This document shows positions 50,416 to 60,032 of a stretch of DNA of 64,000 nt, piece by piece. The first letter of the stretch is position 1. Each line of letters begins with the position of its first letter. This stretch comes from Aestuariivita sp. (GTDB lineage Bacteria > Pseudomonadota > Alphaproteobacteria > Rhodobacterales > Rhodobacteraceae): the NCBI GenBank assembly GCA_026710045.1, contig JAPORU010000161.1:1-64000 (forward strand), in the 5' to 3' direction. The position numbers were made by a program, and so were the translations under genes. Under the pieces are notes generated by a model that saw only the letters and a list, made by a program, of their open reading frames with translations, was not told the origin of the DNA and made no database searches.

Positions 50416-51254
50416 TCAATCGCCTTAAAATACCGATCGCCACGCCACGCCCAGAAGGAAAACAAGGATCCTCCGGCAGACGAAAACAAAAGACGATCGG
50501 CCCGTCCAACAAAATTCTCAAGAGGTACGAATCCGACGCCCCCAACACGTGTCGGATAACGACTGTCCGATGAATTATCACGATTGTCACCGACCATAAA
50601 ATAATGACCTTCGGGTACACGAAATTCCTGGGTATTATCAGAGCTCTGGTTACGAAGATTCAAGATACTGTAGCGGACCCCATTCGGTAGAGTTTCAATT
50701 TGACGTTGCTTTTCACAGATGCTGTTCTGACGCGAAGCAACATTCACACATTGCGGCGACACCTGTGCGGGTCCCTGAGGGTTGCTCGATTCAGCAAAGA
50801 TACCCGCATCTTCACGTTCAACCGGATCACCGTTAATCAATAGAATACCGTTGCGGAATTGTATCCTGTCTTCAGGCAATCCGACGATACGCTTGATAAA
50901 ATCGCGCCCCGAAACCGGATGGCGAAAGACCGCGACATCACCACGCTTTGGTAAACCGCCGAACAACCGCGTGTTCGCACCCGAAAAAATGCCGCAGAGA
51001 TCTTTCGCATCGATATCAACACCCAATGATTCGATCCGAACACTTGGGCAGGAGGCATACGAGTAACCATACACCATCTTGTTGACGAACAAAAAATCCC
51101 CGACAAGCAAAGTCTCCTTCATCGACCCGGACGGAATCCAGAAGGGTTGAAAGAACAACGTCCGAAACACCCCGGCAATGAGCAACGCATAAATGATGGT
51201 CTTTACCGTCTCAATTGCAAAGCCCGAAGATTTCTTTTTTTTGGCCATTGTCAT
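50412..51254 (-). CDS. lepB: Signal peptidase I
   Basis: LepB removes signal peptides from exported proteins at the outer face of the inner membrane. The 280-residue enzyme has a basic N terminus, one membrane helix (about 15-34) and the catalytic S44 (PSGSM). The general base is K121 (GRDFIKRIVG). The DxxxSxDSR-type box appears as GDNRDNSSDSR. A segment at about 64-98 between Ser and Lys is longer than in compact alphaproteobacterial LepB and carries C69 and C87. A second Cys pair, C169 and C180, is in the periplasmic domain, so disulfides are possible. Confidence 0.95.
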   Translation of the reverse strand: MTMAKKKKSSGFAIETVKTIIYALLIAGVFRTLFFQPFWIPSGSMKETLLVGDFLFVNKMVYGYSYASCPSVRIESLGVDIDAKDLCGIFSGANTRLFGGLPKRGDVAVFRHPVSGRDFIKRIVGLPEDRIQFRNGILLINGDPVEREDAGIFAESSNPQGPAQVSPQCVNVASRQNSICEKQRQIETLPNGVRYSILNLRNQSSDNTQEFRVPEGHYFMVGDNRDNSSDSRYPTRVGGVGFVPLENFVGRADRLLFSSAGGSLFSFWAWRGDRYFKAIE

Positions 51255-51310
51255 TCCAATTGATCAGAGTCCAGAATATCTAAGAGCGTCTACGTGTAAC
51301 GCCCATCACG

Positions 51311-51727
51311 TCACGTCAAAACGGCATCGTTCTTGGATAAGGCTTCAATCACTACGAAAGCTTGCGCAAACGGATAATCATCCGACAAGGATACATGAAT
51401 TCGAGCAATATGCCCGATCGGCGTGATTTGCTTCAAGCGCTCTGCAGCAGCACCCTTAACGTGCATGGCCGCTTGACCCATCGCATGATTACCCACCGTC
51501 ATATCAGACCATGCCACACCCATCCTCAGGCCTGTGCCAAGTGCCTTTGCGCACGCCTCCTTCGCAGCCCATCGCTTCGCATAGGTTCCCGCGCTATCGC
51601 GTCGACCATCGGCCTTGTTTCGCTCTGTCTCAGAAAAGACACGATCACGAAAACGATCTCCAAATCGATCCAGAGTCCGCTGAATGCGATCAATGCTGGT
51701 TACATCCGTTCCGACGCCCAAGATCAT
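51311..51727 (-). CDS. acpS: Holo-[acyl-carrier-protein] synthase
   Basis: AcpS attaches the 4'-phosphopantetheine arm of CoA to acyl carrier protein. The 138 residues contain the magnesium-binding [12 protein letters not shown] at the N terminus and the [15 protein letters not shown] signature. It lies 3 bases after the alpha/beta-hydrolase gene and 56 before lepB. Confidence 0.95.
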   Translation of the reverse strand: MILGVGTDVTSIDRIQRTLDRFGDRFRDRVFSETERNKADGRRDSAGTYAKRWAAKEACAKALGTGLRMGVAWSDMTVGNHAMGQAAMHVKGAAAERLKQITPIGHIARIHVSLSDDYPFAQAFVVIEALSKNDAVLT

Positions 51728-51730
51728 GTC

Positions 51731-53188
51731 TCAACCTGCAGAATAGAGAGGAAAACTCACACCGAGCGCCCAAGCCAAACACAACCCCAAACCCAGACCG
51801 ACCCCTGTAACGCCTTGTCGTTTCGCCACCCACCGGCCCATCAATCCATACACCACAAAAAAAAGAACGATTATGGGCATGATCATCATCAAGAAGAACA
51901 GTCCATCAAAATCCAGAAAAACCGCAAAGCCCAGTGAACCCAAAAACGCTAATCGAGCCAGCACCCGTTTCCACCACGGCTCCTCCCCGCCGCGAAGGAC
52001 AAGCGTATCCGCCAGCAAAAACGGTACAGCACCGATCGCCAACGTCACTATGAGCCAAACACGTCCTGATGTGGCTCCATAATTTGCAACATAACGATCC
52101 AGCAAAAATCCAAGAACAATACCTCCCCACAGCACGACTGCCGACAGTCCCAGCCAAGAAGGTTTGGGAAACGGTACATGATAACGGTGCAACAACGCAA
52201 GTTGAATTGCTCCAAAGAGGCCAATGTGTACAACCAGATGATCCGCAACCAAGACCGGCAGAAAATTGGGCTTCATCCATATTGCCAGTACGGGTGCAAC
52301 CACTGCAGGAATAAGCAAAAGCACACTAAACCTCCCAGTACTCAAGACGGGTTGTACCGGTTGTTCGAGCTTCGGCAAAAGATACGATAAAGGCCGTGCT
52401 GCAAATACAATCGTGACAAGAAGAACCAGAATCCAGAATCCCGAAGCTGGAATCGGCGGAATTTGATCACGGCCGTAATACTCATTGAGCCAAGTCACGG
52501 CTTCGAATCGACCCTGGCGGCTGTGCAAGACGCCAATATGTTCGACCATCGGCGCCACAACAGCTTTTCGTCGAACATCATCCCGTATCGCGACCGTCCC
52601 GGCATTCGTTTCCGGAACAACCATGCTGACCGCACCCAACGCAAATTCCCGCAATCGAGTCTCCCATTCGCCGACGATCATCAGCATATCCGGAGGATAA
52701 GTCGCCGTTATCAAACGACTGAAGGCCGAGACAACAATCAACGGACCGAATGTATCGAATACGTGTGCCGCTCTTATGATCACATCCGTCGCCATTGAGT
52801 GCCCCAGCAGCGCGACGGGAGAATCCGAACCTGCATACCTGGAAACGTCATAGAGTTCTTCGATTAGTTTTTGCGTCGTACCATCGATGGCTGTGATATC
52901 ACCAGACATCGGAATCGGATTACGGCCGTGACCCAGGAAATCAAACGTGATCACCTTATATCCCGCCTGTGCCAGGACCAATGCATAACCTTGCATCATC
53001 TGACGAGAACCCGCAAATCCATGCGCAATAACAACTGTCGGCCCGTTCCCATCGTAGACAGTAATCGGCGTTGTACCAACCTTGCCATCGAAAATCGTCA
53101 ACCCGGCGCGCGCCTGTTCAAGATTATAAACAGCCGCTGCAAAAATGAGACCTATGCAAATCAGAACCAGCCCATTGGACCTATTCAT
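51731..53188 (-). CDS. Alpha/beta-hydrolase fused to a multi-pass membrane domain
   Basis: This protein is unusual. With the ATG at 53188 (MNRSNGLVL) it has 485 residues. A signal-anchor helix (about 6-22) precedes an alpha/beta-hydrolase domain (about 45-245) with an oxyanion HGFAGS motif, GHGRNP, and nucleophile S131 in LGHSMAT. An EH-I-G-V-L segment suits the catalytic His. The acid position in LMIVGEWE looks like Glu rather than Asp. The C-terminal half (about 250-485) has seven or eight hydrophobic helices. Substrate and pathway are unknown. It is embedded between pdxJ and acpS with 3 bases to acpS. Longer starts (ATG 53218, TTG 53227) remain possible. Confidence 0.8.
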   Translation of the reverse strand: MNRSNGLVLICIGLIFAAAVYNLEQARAGLTIFDGKVGTTPITVYDGNGPTVVIAHGFAGSRQMMQGYALVLAQAGYKVITFDFLGHGRNPIPMSGDITAIDGTTQKLIEELYDVSRYAGSDSPVALLGHSMATDVIIRAAHVFDTFGPLIVVSAFSRLITATYPPDMLMIVGEWETRLREFALGAVSMVVPETNAGTVAIRDDVRRKAVVAPMVEHIGVLHSRQGRFEAVTWLNEYYGRDQIPPIPASGFWILVLLVTIVFAARPLSYLLPKLEQPVQPVLSTGRFSVLLLIPAVVAPVLAIWMKPNFLPVLVADHLVVHIGLFGAIQLALLHRYHVPFPKPSWLGLSAVVLWGGIVLGFLLDRYVANYGATSGRVWLIVTLAIGAVPFLLADTLVLRGGEEPWWKRVLARLAFLGSLGFAVFLDFDGLFFLMMIMPIIVLFFVVYGLMGRWVAKRQGVTGVGLGLGLCLAWALGVSFPLYSAG

Positions 53189-53248
53189 GTCCAAACGACC
53201 CTGAAACACCGATTCCATTCTACGCAAACACGCATCGAAACCCGGACG

Positions 53249-53998
53249 TTAGGACCGTGCTTCATCCATGATACGACGCATTTCCAGGATCGCCGGTTTG
53301 AGACCTCTAAAGATCGCCTCTCCAATCAGGAAATGACCGATATTCAATTCCTTCACTGCGGGAAGAGCCGCCACTGCTGCTGCCGTCCCAAAGGTAAGAC
53401 CATGACCGACATGCACTTCCAAATCCAGTTCATCGGCGTACGCCGACATCTCCTTTATGGCTTCAAATTCATGATCGCGATCTGCAAATCGCCCTTCGTT
53501 ATGAGCATCGCAATACGCACCGGAATGAAGTTCGACGACATCCGCACCAATTTGCTTTGCCGCATCAATTTGCCGCACATTCGCAGCAACAAATAACGAC
53601 ACCCGACACCCGACATCGCGCAAAGGTGCAATAAAGTCGCTCAGTCGTGACGCCTCACTGACGACATCGAGTCCTCCTTCGGTTGTACGCTCCTCGCGTC
53701 GTTCCGGAACAAGACACACGGCATGTGGTTTATGACGTAACGCGATCGCCCGCATTTCAACTGTGGCGGCCATTTCAAAATTAAGTGGCACTGTCAAAAC
53801 ATCCATCAACCGGTCAATGTCCGCATCCGCAATATGGCGACGATCCTCCCGCAAATGCGCCGTGATGCCGTCAACACCCGCATCTTCAGCGAGTTCGGCC
53901 GCTCTCAACGGATCCGGACTGTCGCCTCCACGGGCATTTCGAACCGTCGCAACATGATCAATGTTCAGGCCAAGACGAATATACTTCGAATCCTGCAT
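53249..53998 (-). CDS. pdxJ: Pyridoxine 5'-phosphate synthase
   Basis: PdxJ closes the pyridoxine ring from 3-amino-2-oxopropyl phosphate and deoxyxylulose 5-phosphate. The 249-residue TIM barrel shows LGLNIDHVATVRNARG at the N terminus. The catalytic Glu/His segments HLREDRRHI and EVHVGHGLTF, and the C-terminal ELNIGHFLIGEAIF, are also present. The pdxJ-acpS-lepB-rnc-era order is conserved in proteobacteria, here interrupted by the hydrolase fusion gene. Confidence 0.97.
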   Translation of the reverse strand: MQDSKYIRLGLNIDHVATVRNARGGDSPDPLRAAELAEDAGVDGITAHLREDRRHIADADIDRLMDVLTVPLNFEMAATVEMRAIALRHKPHAVCLVPERREERTTEGGLDVVSEASRLSDFIAPLRDVGCRVSLFVAANVRQIDAAKQIGADVVELHSGAYCDAHNEGRFADRDHEFEAIKEMSAYADELDLEVHVGHGLTFGTAAAVAALPAVKELNIGHFLIGEAIFRGLKPAILEMRRIMDEARS

Positions 53999-54059
53999 AA
54001 TATCTCCGATTATGAAACGTGACTGTCATGTGGTTATGTAAACCAATTCCAGCTGGCCA

Positions 54060-54707
54060 CTAACTTTTCTTGGCCAAATTGATTTTTGTCTTTTTCTTGA
54101 TCGTATTAAATTTGCTTTTGATCACACCGCGGCGACGCTTTTGGTAAGCTCGTATCAACGGCACAGAAAAGTAATAGAACAGCGTCGCAACCACAATCCC
54201 AGGCAATATCCCGCCGATCATGAAGGGGAAGAAGACGTCATCGACAAAGGCGTGAAATTCCGTCCAATCGGCCGTACGATCCGTAAAAGTAGCCAAGACA
54301 TTGTACTTGACTTCAAACCACGCATCAGCGAACCGGCCCAGAAACGGCCTTTGATTGCTCTCAATATATTCAACACCCAGCAACCAGTGTCCCACTTGCA
54401 GAGACACCAGTCCGATTGGCACGTAGGTCAACGGATTACCAAAGAATGTTGCCATCAACGAGGCGACAATATTACCACGTACGATCCGGGCGATGATAAC
54501 GGCCAGAATAAAATGAAAACCGAACAACGGCGTGAAAGTGGTAAAGATGCCCGCCGCGATACCCCGTGCGATGCGCTCGGGACTATCGGGAAGACGCCTG
54601 ACACGATGCTTGATATAATGAAAGGTACGCCGCCAACCACCTCTTGGGTAGAGAAAATCAACAGCGATTCGTAACACAGATCGCCGATCGCGACGCTTGA
54701 ATACCAC
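54060..54707 (-). CDS. DUF2062 family membrane protein
   Basis: This 215-residue protein has the DUF2062 features: the early basic helix YPRGGWRRTFHYIKHRVRRLPDSPERIARG and two to three membrane segments (about 50-75, 82-105, 160-185). The FFGNPLT-Y motif is present and the C terminus is very Lys-rich. The function is unknown. It starts at a GTG preceded by GGGAAGAGG and sits between spoT and pdxJ, a common arrangement in alphaproteobacteria. Confidence 0.88.
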   Translation of the reverse strand: MVFKRRDRRSVLRIAVDFLYPRGGWRRTFHYIKHRVRRLPDSPERIARGIAAGIFTTFTPLFGFHFILAVIIARIVRGNIVASLMATFFGNPLTYVPIGLVSLQVGHWLLGVEYIESNQRPFLGRFADAWFEVKYNVLATFTDRTADWTEFHAFVDDVFFPFMIGGILPGIVVATLFYYFSVPLIRAYQKRRRGVIKSKFNTIKKKTKINLAKKS

Positions 54708-54726
54708 CCCTCTTCCCTTTCACTCT

Positions 54727-56868
54727 TCAAGCGTCACTTTCAACAAACGCCCGCGTCTTTACCGTCTTCCGAAATCGCTCCAAAGAAGACACATCGCTGT
54801 CCGCCTCGAGAACGGCCATCAGCGCATGCAAATGCGTTACGTCCCGCAATTCAACTTCAATCTGCATCTGATAGAAATCAGGTTTCCGATCCGTAAAATT
54901 CAAGTTTGATATATTTGCCTTCTGCTCCCCGATTAATGTACAAATTCGCCCGAGAACACCCGCATCATTACCAATGGTCATCAGGAGTGTCGCTCCGTAG
55001 ACAGGCGGATGGGTGCCCGACTGCCAGTGAAGATCAATCCAACGCCGCGATTCATTTTCATATTGACGCAGAACATCACAATCAATCGCATGAACAACAA
55101 CCCCCTTACCACGATGCGTAATTCCGACAATTCGCTCACCGGGAAGAGGGGAACAACATGTTGCCCTCTTGAAGGACTGATCTTGCTCAAGACCGATCAC
55201 GGCACGTAGCGGTGATATCTCGTCAACATCCGATGGCACCAGATCAGAATAAACCGCCTTCACAACACTGTGTGTATTGATTTCCGCACTTCCCAGCATC
55301 TTCAGTAGCATATCCCGGTCCTCGAGGCCGAGATTTTTTGCCGCAGTATCCAGAACTTTATCGGTCGACTTTCGTCCAATATTCTCAAAAGCCGCTCGTG
55401 CAAGTTCTTTACCCAACTTCTTGAACCGATTTCGATCAAGGTCACGAAGTGCCAGACGAATCGCCGTCCGAGCCTTTCCGGTCGTTGCAAATTCCAACCA
55501 GCTTGCCTGAGGTTTTTGTCCCTCCGCAGTAATTATCTCGACAGATTGTCCATTCTTGAGCCGAGTCCAAAGGGGCATGCGCACCCCGTCCACCTTACCT
55601 CCCGCCGTTCTTGAACCAAGTTTCGAATGTATCGCGAAAGCAAAATCAATCAGTGTTGCACACTGCGGCAACTCGATCACGTCCCCCTTGGGTGAGAAGC
55701 AGAACACCCGATCCGAGTACATTTCCAGCTTGACCGCTTCAAGAAATTCATGATGATCTTCTTGCCCCTCAAACTGCTCATTTAAAGAGGAAATCCATTT
55801 CACCGGATTTACGGCAAAAGGATTCTCAACACGAACGCCATCACGATAGGACCAATGGGCGGCTACACCCGTTTCGGCAACCTCGTGCATCGCGTGCGTA
55901 CGAATTTGCACTTCGACCATCTTGCCATCCTGACCGGAAACCGTTGAGTGCAGAGAGCGATAACCGTTCGACTTTGGTTGACTGATGTAGTCAACAAATC
56001 GGTCGGGTACAGCACACCACCTTCTGTGAATGGCACCCAGTGCCCGATAACAGTCCTCCTCATCTTCCGTAATTACGCGAAACCCATAAATGTCCGAAAG
56101 ACGGGTAAAACCCTGCTTCTTCTCCTCCATCTTTCGCCAGACTGAATAGGGCTTCTTGGCTCTCCCATAAACTTTGGCTTCAATCCCGGCCTGCTCAAGC
56201 TCTCGGCGCATATCCATTGTAATGCGATGAATGACATCACCGGCATCCTTCTGCAACGTAATGAACCGACGGATAATCGATTGGCGCGCGTTAGAATTCA
56301 GTACCTTGAAGGCGAGATCCTCGAGCTCCTCCCGCATCCACTGCATGCCCATTCGTCCAGCAAGCGGTGCGTAGATTTCCATCGTCTCATGCGCTTTCTT
56401 GATCTGTTTCTGTGGATCAAGAGCCTTGATTGTCCGCATGTTATGCAGACGATCTGCCAGCTTGACGAGGATGACACGCAGATCCTTCGATGTCGCAATA
56501 AAAAGTTTGCGAAGATTTTCGGCTTCCTTGGTCTCGAGACTCGACAACTGAAGCTTTGTCAACTTCGTGACACCATCGACCAGTATCGCAACTTCCTCTC
56601 CAAAATACTGTGAAATTTCGCTGTAGGAGGCTGTGGTATCCTCAATCGTGTCGTGAAGGAGTGCCGTGATTATCGTTGAATCGTCAAGTTTTTGCTCGGC
56701 CAGAATCTCAGCCACGGCGACGGGGTGAGCAAAATAGGGATCGCCGGAATATCGGACCTGCCCCGCATGAAATTCTTGTCCAAACTTATAGGCCGCCGAG
56801 ATACGTTGCGAATTTGTCTTCGGGTTATAGGCGCGGACGAGCGCATTTAAGCCCTCTACCTTTAGCAT
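54727..56868 (-). CDS. spoT: Bifunctional (p)ppGpp synthetase/hydrolase (Rsh)
   Basis: This single alphaproteobacterial RelA/SpoT homologue makes and degrades (p)ppGpp in the stringent response. From the ATG at 56868 (MLKVEGLNAL) it has 713 residues. The HD hydrolase domain is intact (H48, H72-D73 in LHDTIEDT). The synthetase domain has YGFRVI and GYRSLHSTV, and TGS (VFCFSPKGDVIELP) and ACT domains complete the protein. Both activities are therefore expected. The frame stays open 33 codons upstream through the rpoZ end, which is not coding for this protein. It starts 16 bases after rpoZ. Confidence 0.96.
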   Translation of the reverse strand: MLKVEGLNALVRAYNPKTNSQRISAAYKFGQEFHAGQVRYSGDPYFAHPVAVAEILAEQKLDDSTIITALLHDTIEDTTASYSEISQYFGEEVAILVDGVTKLTKLQLSSLETKEAENLRKLFIATSKDLRVILVKLADRLHNMRTIKALDPQKQIKKAHETMEIYAPLAGRMGMQWMREELEDLAFKVLNSNARQSIIRRFITLQKDAGDVIHRITMDMRRELEQAGIEAKVYGRAKKPYSVWRKMEEKKQGFTRLSDIYGFRVITEDEEDCYRALGAIHRRWCAVPDRFVDYISQPKSNGYRSLHSTVSGQDGKMVEVQIRTHAMHEVAETGVAAHWSYRDGVRVENPFAVNPVKWISSLNEQFEGQEDHHEFLEAVKLEMYSDRVFCFSPKGDVIELPQCATLIDFAFAIHSKLGSRTAGGKVDGVRMPLWTRLKNGQSVEIITAEGQKPQASWLEFATTGKARTAIRLALRDLDRNRFKKLGKELARAAFENIGRKSTDKVLDTAAKNLGLEDRDMLLKMLGSAEINTHSVVKAVYSDLVPSDVDEISPLRAVIGLEQDQSFKRATCCSPLPGERIVGITHRGKGVVVHAIDCDVLRQYENESRRWIDLHWQSGTHPPVYGATLLMTIGNDAGVLGRICTLIGEQKANISNLNFTDRKPDFYQMQIEVELRDVTHLHALMAVLEADSDVSSLERFRKTVKTRAFVESDA

Positions 56869-56884
56869 CCGATCCCCATAACAT

Positions 56885-57235
56885 TCAACTTTCCTTAGCG
56901 GCCTCCATGAGTGCTCGCAAAAGATTGGAGTCGACCTCATCGTCGTCGGGCTTATCCTCGGGATCACGCATGAGAAGCATCATCTGATCTTCTTCAGGTT
57001 CATCAATTTCAATCTGGGTCTGATTCGATTCAATCAAACGCTCTCGAATACGATCAACCTCTTCTGTCTCCTCTGCGATCTCCCGCAAGGCAACAACGGG
57101 ATTCTTGTCATTATCGCGCTCGATCGTCAGCGGTCGGCCCGATGAGATTTCACGGGCACGGAATGCCGAAAGTACGACCAAATCAAACCGATTCGGTACT
57201 TTATCAATGCAATCTTCAACGGTAACCCGGGCCAT
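56885..57235 (-). CDS. rpoZ: RNA polymerase omega subunit
   Basis: Omega assists assembly of RNA polymerase and forms part of a ppGpp site. The 116 residues begin [20 protein letters not shown] and contain the conserved VALREIAEE helix. An acidic C-terminal tail (75-110) is longer than in E. coli. It is the first gene of the long operon that continues through spoT to recO. Confidence 0.96.
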   Translation of the reverse strand: MARVTVEDCIDKVPNRFDLVVLSAFRAREISSGRPLTIERDNDKNPVVALREIAEETEEVDRIRERLIESNQTQIEIDEPEEDQMMLLMRDPEDKPDDDEVDSNLLRALMEAAKES

Positions 57236-57897
57236 TATTGTTCTCCAAGGAAAAAAGAGGAAACCTAGAGTTTAATCTTGCGTTGCGGTTCTTTCAAGGC
57301 CCAAAATTTCTAGTCACGGGTCCCGTTTAAAATGTTTCGCCACATGAAAAGAGAAAAACTGAAAGCCGCCCATTGTCTTTTCAGTATATATCCGTGTGTA
57401 ACTGACTCGGCCCGCAATCACTACCACACCACATATGCATAGCAAGTGACGGACGGAGTCTCTTTATAAGAGAGCATTTCTTGGGCGGCATTTAACCGTA
57501 AGGCAGCCGTCACTTCCTCGCCTGCCACCGACACCCCTATTATGAGAGCGATCCGCACGGAAGCTCGAACATGACGTGTGAATCATGCATATCATCGTTT
57601 TCGTTGACGTCTTTCGTACGCGATCCGGATCAGAACGCGTCCTGTCATTCTTGCCGATTGCACAGAACAAACTTGACGACCGCCAAGATCAGGCGGGTTG
57701 GTTGGACTATGACAAACAAAGATGACAGTTTTCCGGCCAAGACTGAACGGGTCGATTCAAGCGTATTCGATTGAATCGGATCGGGCATGATACGGCGGAC
57801 AGAGACCCCTCCACAGAGAATCACCTTGGTGCAGAACCGCTTGATGGGCACGGTATCCGGACTGTATGGATCGCGCACTTCTGTTGACGCCTTCCCG
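57236..57897. other. Intergenic, no gene recognised
   Basis: About 660 bases lie upstream of rpoZ. Short open frames exist on both strands (for example 57464-57670 and 57645-57917 minus) but none shows family features or a good ribosome-binding site. The promoter of the rpoZ operon must be near its left end. Confidence 0.5.
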
Positions 57898-58917
57898 TTA
57901 CGTTTCGGACGGAACATTCGTCAGAGCGTGCATACGATCGAAAACGTCGATCCCCAGTTGGCGATAAAGATCGAGCATATCGATCATCACCCAGTTCTCG
58001 CGGATCTGCCGGTGCTCCACGCGCCAAAAATCCAACGACCGTCGGTTGAAACGCTTGCCCGTGGGCGCAAGTCCCAGAAAACCTTCGCCAGAATGCGTGG
58101 CTGTACCCGAGGGCCAACCGGTGAAAGCCACCAGATCACGATCGCCAAAGAACACGCCTTCATCCAGGTGACGCGTGTTTTTAGACAAACCCGTCCGAAA
58201 ACCTTTCAATACGATATCACGGATGCCGTTGTGTCCGCGCGCCGACCCAATACCCGTAGGTCCGTACCACGGCGCATGCGGGTGCCAGTGCGCCCCGAGA
58301 CCACGATCGGGCGTTTCCTCATCACCGTTCTGCAAATCGTGAAGCATGTCCCAAACGACTTGCACCGATGTCGCGGCCCATTTGGCGTCGAAAGGTGATA
58401 CAATTGCACCGCGTCCGTCGGATGGACCGGGGCACATCCATTCCACTCCACGTTGTGCCCCCATCGGCCAGACGTTCGCCTGACGCATAAGCTGTGGAAT
58501 GTCCCACAACGCTTCCATCTCAACGATCTGGTTCCCCTCGACCCGGAAGTATTCATGATAACGCATGAAGACCGGTACGCCGGTGGACGGGATCCCGATC
58601 CATGGAGCCTGAAAGGTACCCATAAAATGTCCACCAAGACCAATCCAATCACCCGATTGTCCATCACCCCATCTCGGTCCGGCCATAACGATAAAGTCCG
58701 CACGCTCCATATCGGGAAACGCAGTGAGAAACGGTGCGTAAACTCTTTTCCAGAATGCGTTTGCCCCGATCATTTCACCGAAGGGATATCCGAGACGCAG
58801 TCGTGCCACAGGAGAGATCACACTATCCAGGGTCTCCTGAATCATGCCTGCATCCGCAGACCGTAAGGCCTGTCTAAGCGGAGCGATGAGCTGTTTATGC
58901 ACGTTGTGTCGACTCAC
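57898..58917 (-). CDS. Tandem SnoaL-like (NTF2-fold) protein
   Basis: This 339-residue protein appears to contain two SnoaL/NTF2-like domains (about 10-140 and 170-325). Each has the aromatic pocket pattern of polyketide-cyclase-like or ester-cyclase-like proteins, for example MRYHEYFRVEGNQIVEMEALWD. Conserved D/H pairs are present, but catalysis cannot be predicted. No polyketide or steroid genes are near and it is flanked by non-coding stretches on both sides. The GTG start is very close to an AAGG. A later start is possible. Confidence 0.72.
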   Translation of the reverse strand: MSRHNVHKQLIAPLRQALRSADAGMIQETLDSVISPVARLRLGYPFGEMIGANAFWKRVYAPFLTAFPDMERADFIVMAGPRWGDGQSGDWIGLGGHFMGTFQAPWIGIPSTGVPVFMRYHEYFRVEGNQIVEMEALWDIPQLMRQANVWPMGAQRGVEWMCPGPSDGRGAIVSPFDAKWAATSVQVVWDMLHDLQNGDEETPDRGLGAHWHPHAPWYGPTGIGSARGHNGIRDIVLKGFRTGLSKNTRHLDEGVFFGDRDLVAFTGWPSGTATHSGEGFLGLAPTGKRFNRRSLDFWRVEHRQIRENWVMIDMLDLYRQLGIDVFDRMHALTNVPSET

Positions 58918-59083
58918 CCTTCACGGCCCCTGCTGTCAACATGCTACCCCTCTCTGATGCAGATAAATCTGCGTCTTCACACTATGAACACCATTATCGT
59001 CTATGCGCGACAACGTCTGAAAAACTTCTAATCACCTTATCTATGTCCACCGATTCAACAATGAAACGCACCGCCTCAATTGC

Positions 59084-59101
59084 GCACAAGGTGCACAAGG
59101 T
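59084..59101. repeat. Perfect 9-bp tandem duplication
   Basis: GCACAAGGT occurs twice head to tail (59084-59092 and 59093-59101) in the 261-base intergenic stretch upstream of the SnoaL-like gene and downstream of folK. A run of T follows. No function is evident. Confidence 0.55.
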
Positions 59102-59178
59102 CATTTTTTCTGCAAGACCATTAGAATTTAAAAGAAACCTCAACGCTTGTCCTCGTTCATCTGAATTTAGCGGACTCC

Positions 59179-59766
59179 TTAAACCGACGATATATCACAC
59201 AAAGCGTCCTCTGGTAAATCGTCGACCATATCTCTGACTGTCTTTCCTGACAAAGGATGACGCCATTCAGGAGCGATATCCAATAGAGGAATAAGTACAA
59301 ACGCACGGTTCTCCATTCGAGGATGTGGAAGAACCAATTGCTGCGGCGCACGCACCCTTTGTTCCTCCAAGGTTAACTCACGCCACAACAGATAGGTATG
59401 CCTGTCGGGCCAGATGGATGATCCCGCCGCGATCAAATCAAGATCAAGCGTACGATTTCCCCAACGTTCATGACGCTGGCGTCCCATCACCGCTTCCGTC
59501 TGATGAAGTTTGCCAAGAACCTTGTCCGGTGTCTCACGAGCGCCTATGACAATAGCCGCGTTGATGTAACTTGGACCTGCTCCCTTCGGAACGCATGGCG
59601 TTCGGAAAAAACGGCTGACCGATCGAAGCTCAATTCCCTGAGTCACCAATTCCTGTAATGCACGCACAAGATTACTTTCCGGTGCTCCATCCGGCTCTGA
59701 TAAATTTGCTCCCAGGGCAACCAACATTTCAGAATGATCACAAGGCATGAATTGGGCTTTGTCCAT
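59179..59766 (-). CDS. folK: HPPK, folate biosynthesis pyrophosphokinase
   Basis: FolK pyrophosphorylates 6-hydroxymethyl-dihydropterin in folate synthesis. The 195 residues contain the family signature RWGNRTLDLDLIAAG with the two magnesium Asp residues, LVALGANLSEP at the N terminus and LPHPRMENRAFVLIPL. The N-terminal 13 residues before MLVALG are unconserved, so a later ATG may be the start. folB and folP are not adjacent. Confidence 0.93.
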   Translation of the reverse strand: MDKAQFMPCDHSEMLVALGANLSEPDGAPESNLVRALQELVTQGIELRSVSRFFRTPCVPKGAGPSYINAAIVIGARETPDKVLGKLHQTEAVMGRQRHERWGNRTLDLDLIAAGSSIWPDRHTYLLWRELTLEEQRVRAPQQLVLPHPRMENRAFVLIPLLDIAPEWRHPLSGKTVRDMVDDLPEDALCDISSV

Positions 59767-60032
59767 CAGAAAAGGGCCTAGGTATGTGACTTCTTATCTT
59801 AACGTCAATCGTCATTAAGAGACCGCATCGTGACGACTCGTTCAGAGCGTTCAAGGCAAAGAGCTCAATCCCTGTATCATCCAAAAGCGGGCAAATGCAA
59901 AAACTGCACGACACGACCGGTCTGAACACAGACATTCAGCCTTTAACATTTAACATCACGTGACCATACGAACACATGCCCACCCGCTGCGAGCGGAGCG
60001 TGATTCCACAATTGACGACAGAATCATGGAGA

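Noticed and set aside
52871..53596. 241-codon open frame opposite pdxJ and the hydrolase gene
   Set aside because: It spans parts of two real genes on the other strand and has no domain motif.
54727..54727. Separate RelA or SpoT naming
   Set aside because: Alphaproteobacteria normally carry one bifunctional Rsh with both domains intact, as here; the symbol is a convention only.
57787..58398. 203-codon open frame opposite the SnoaL-like gene
   Set aside because: Arg-rich shadow without a ribosome-binding site.
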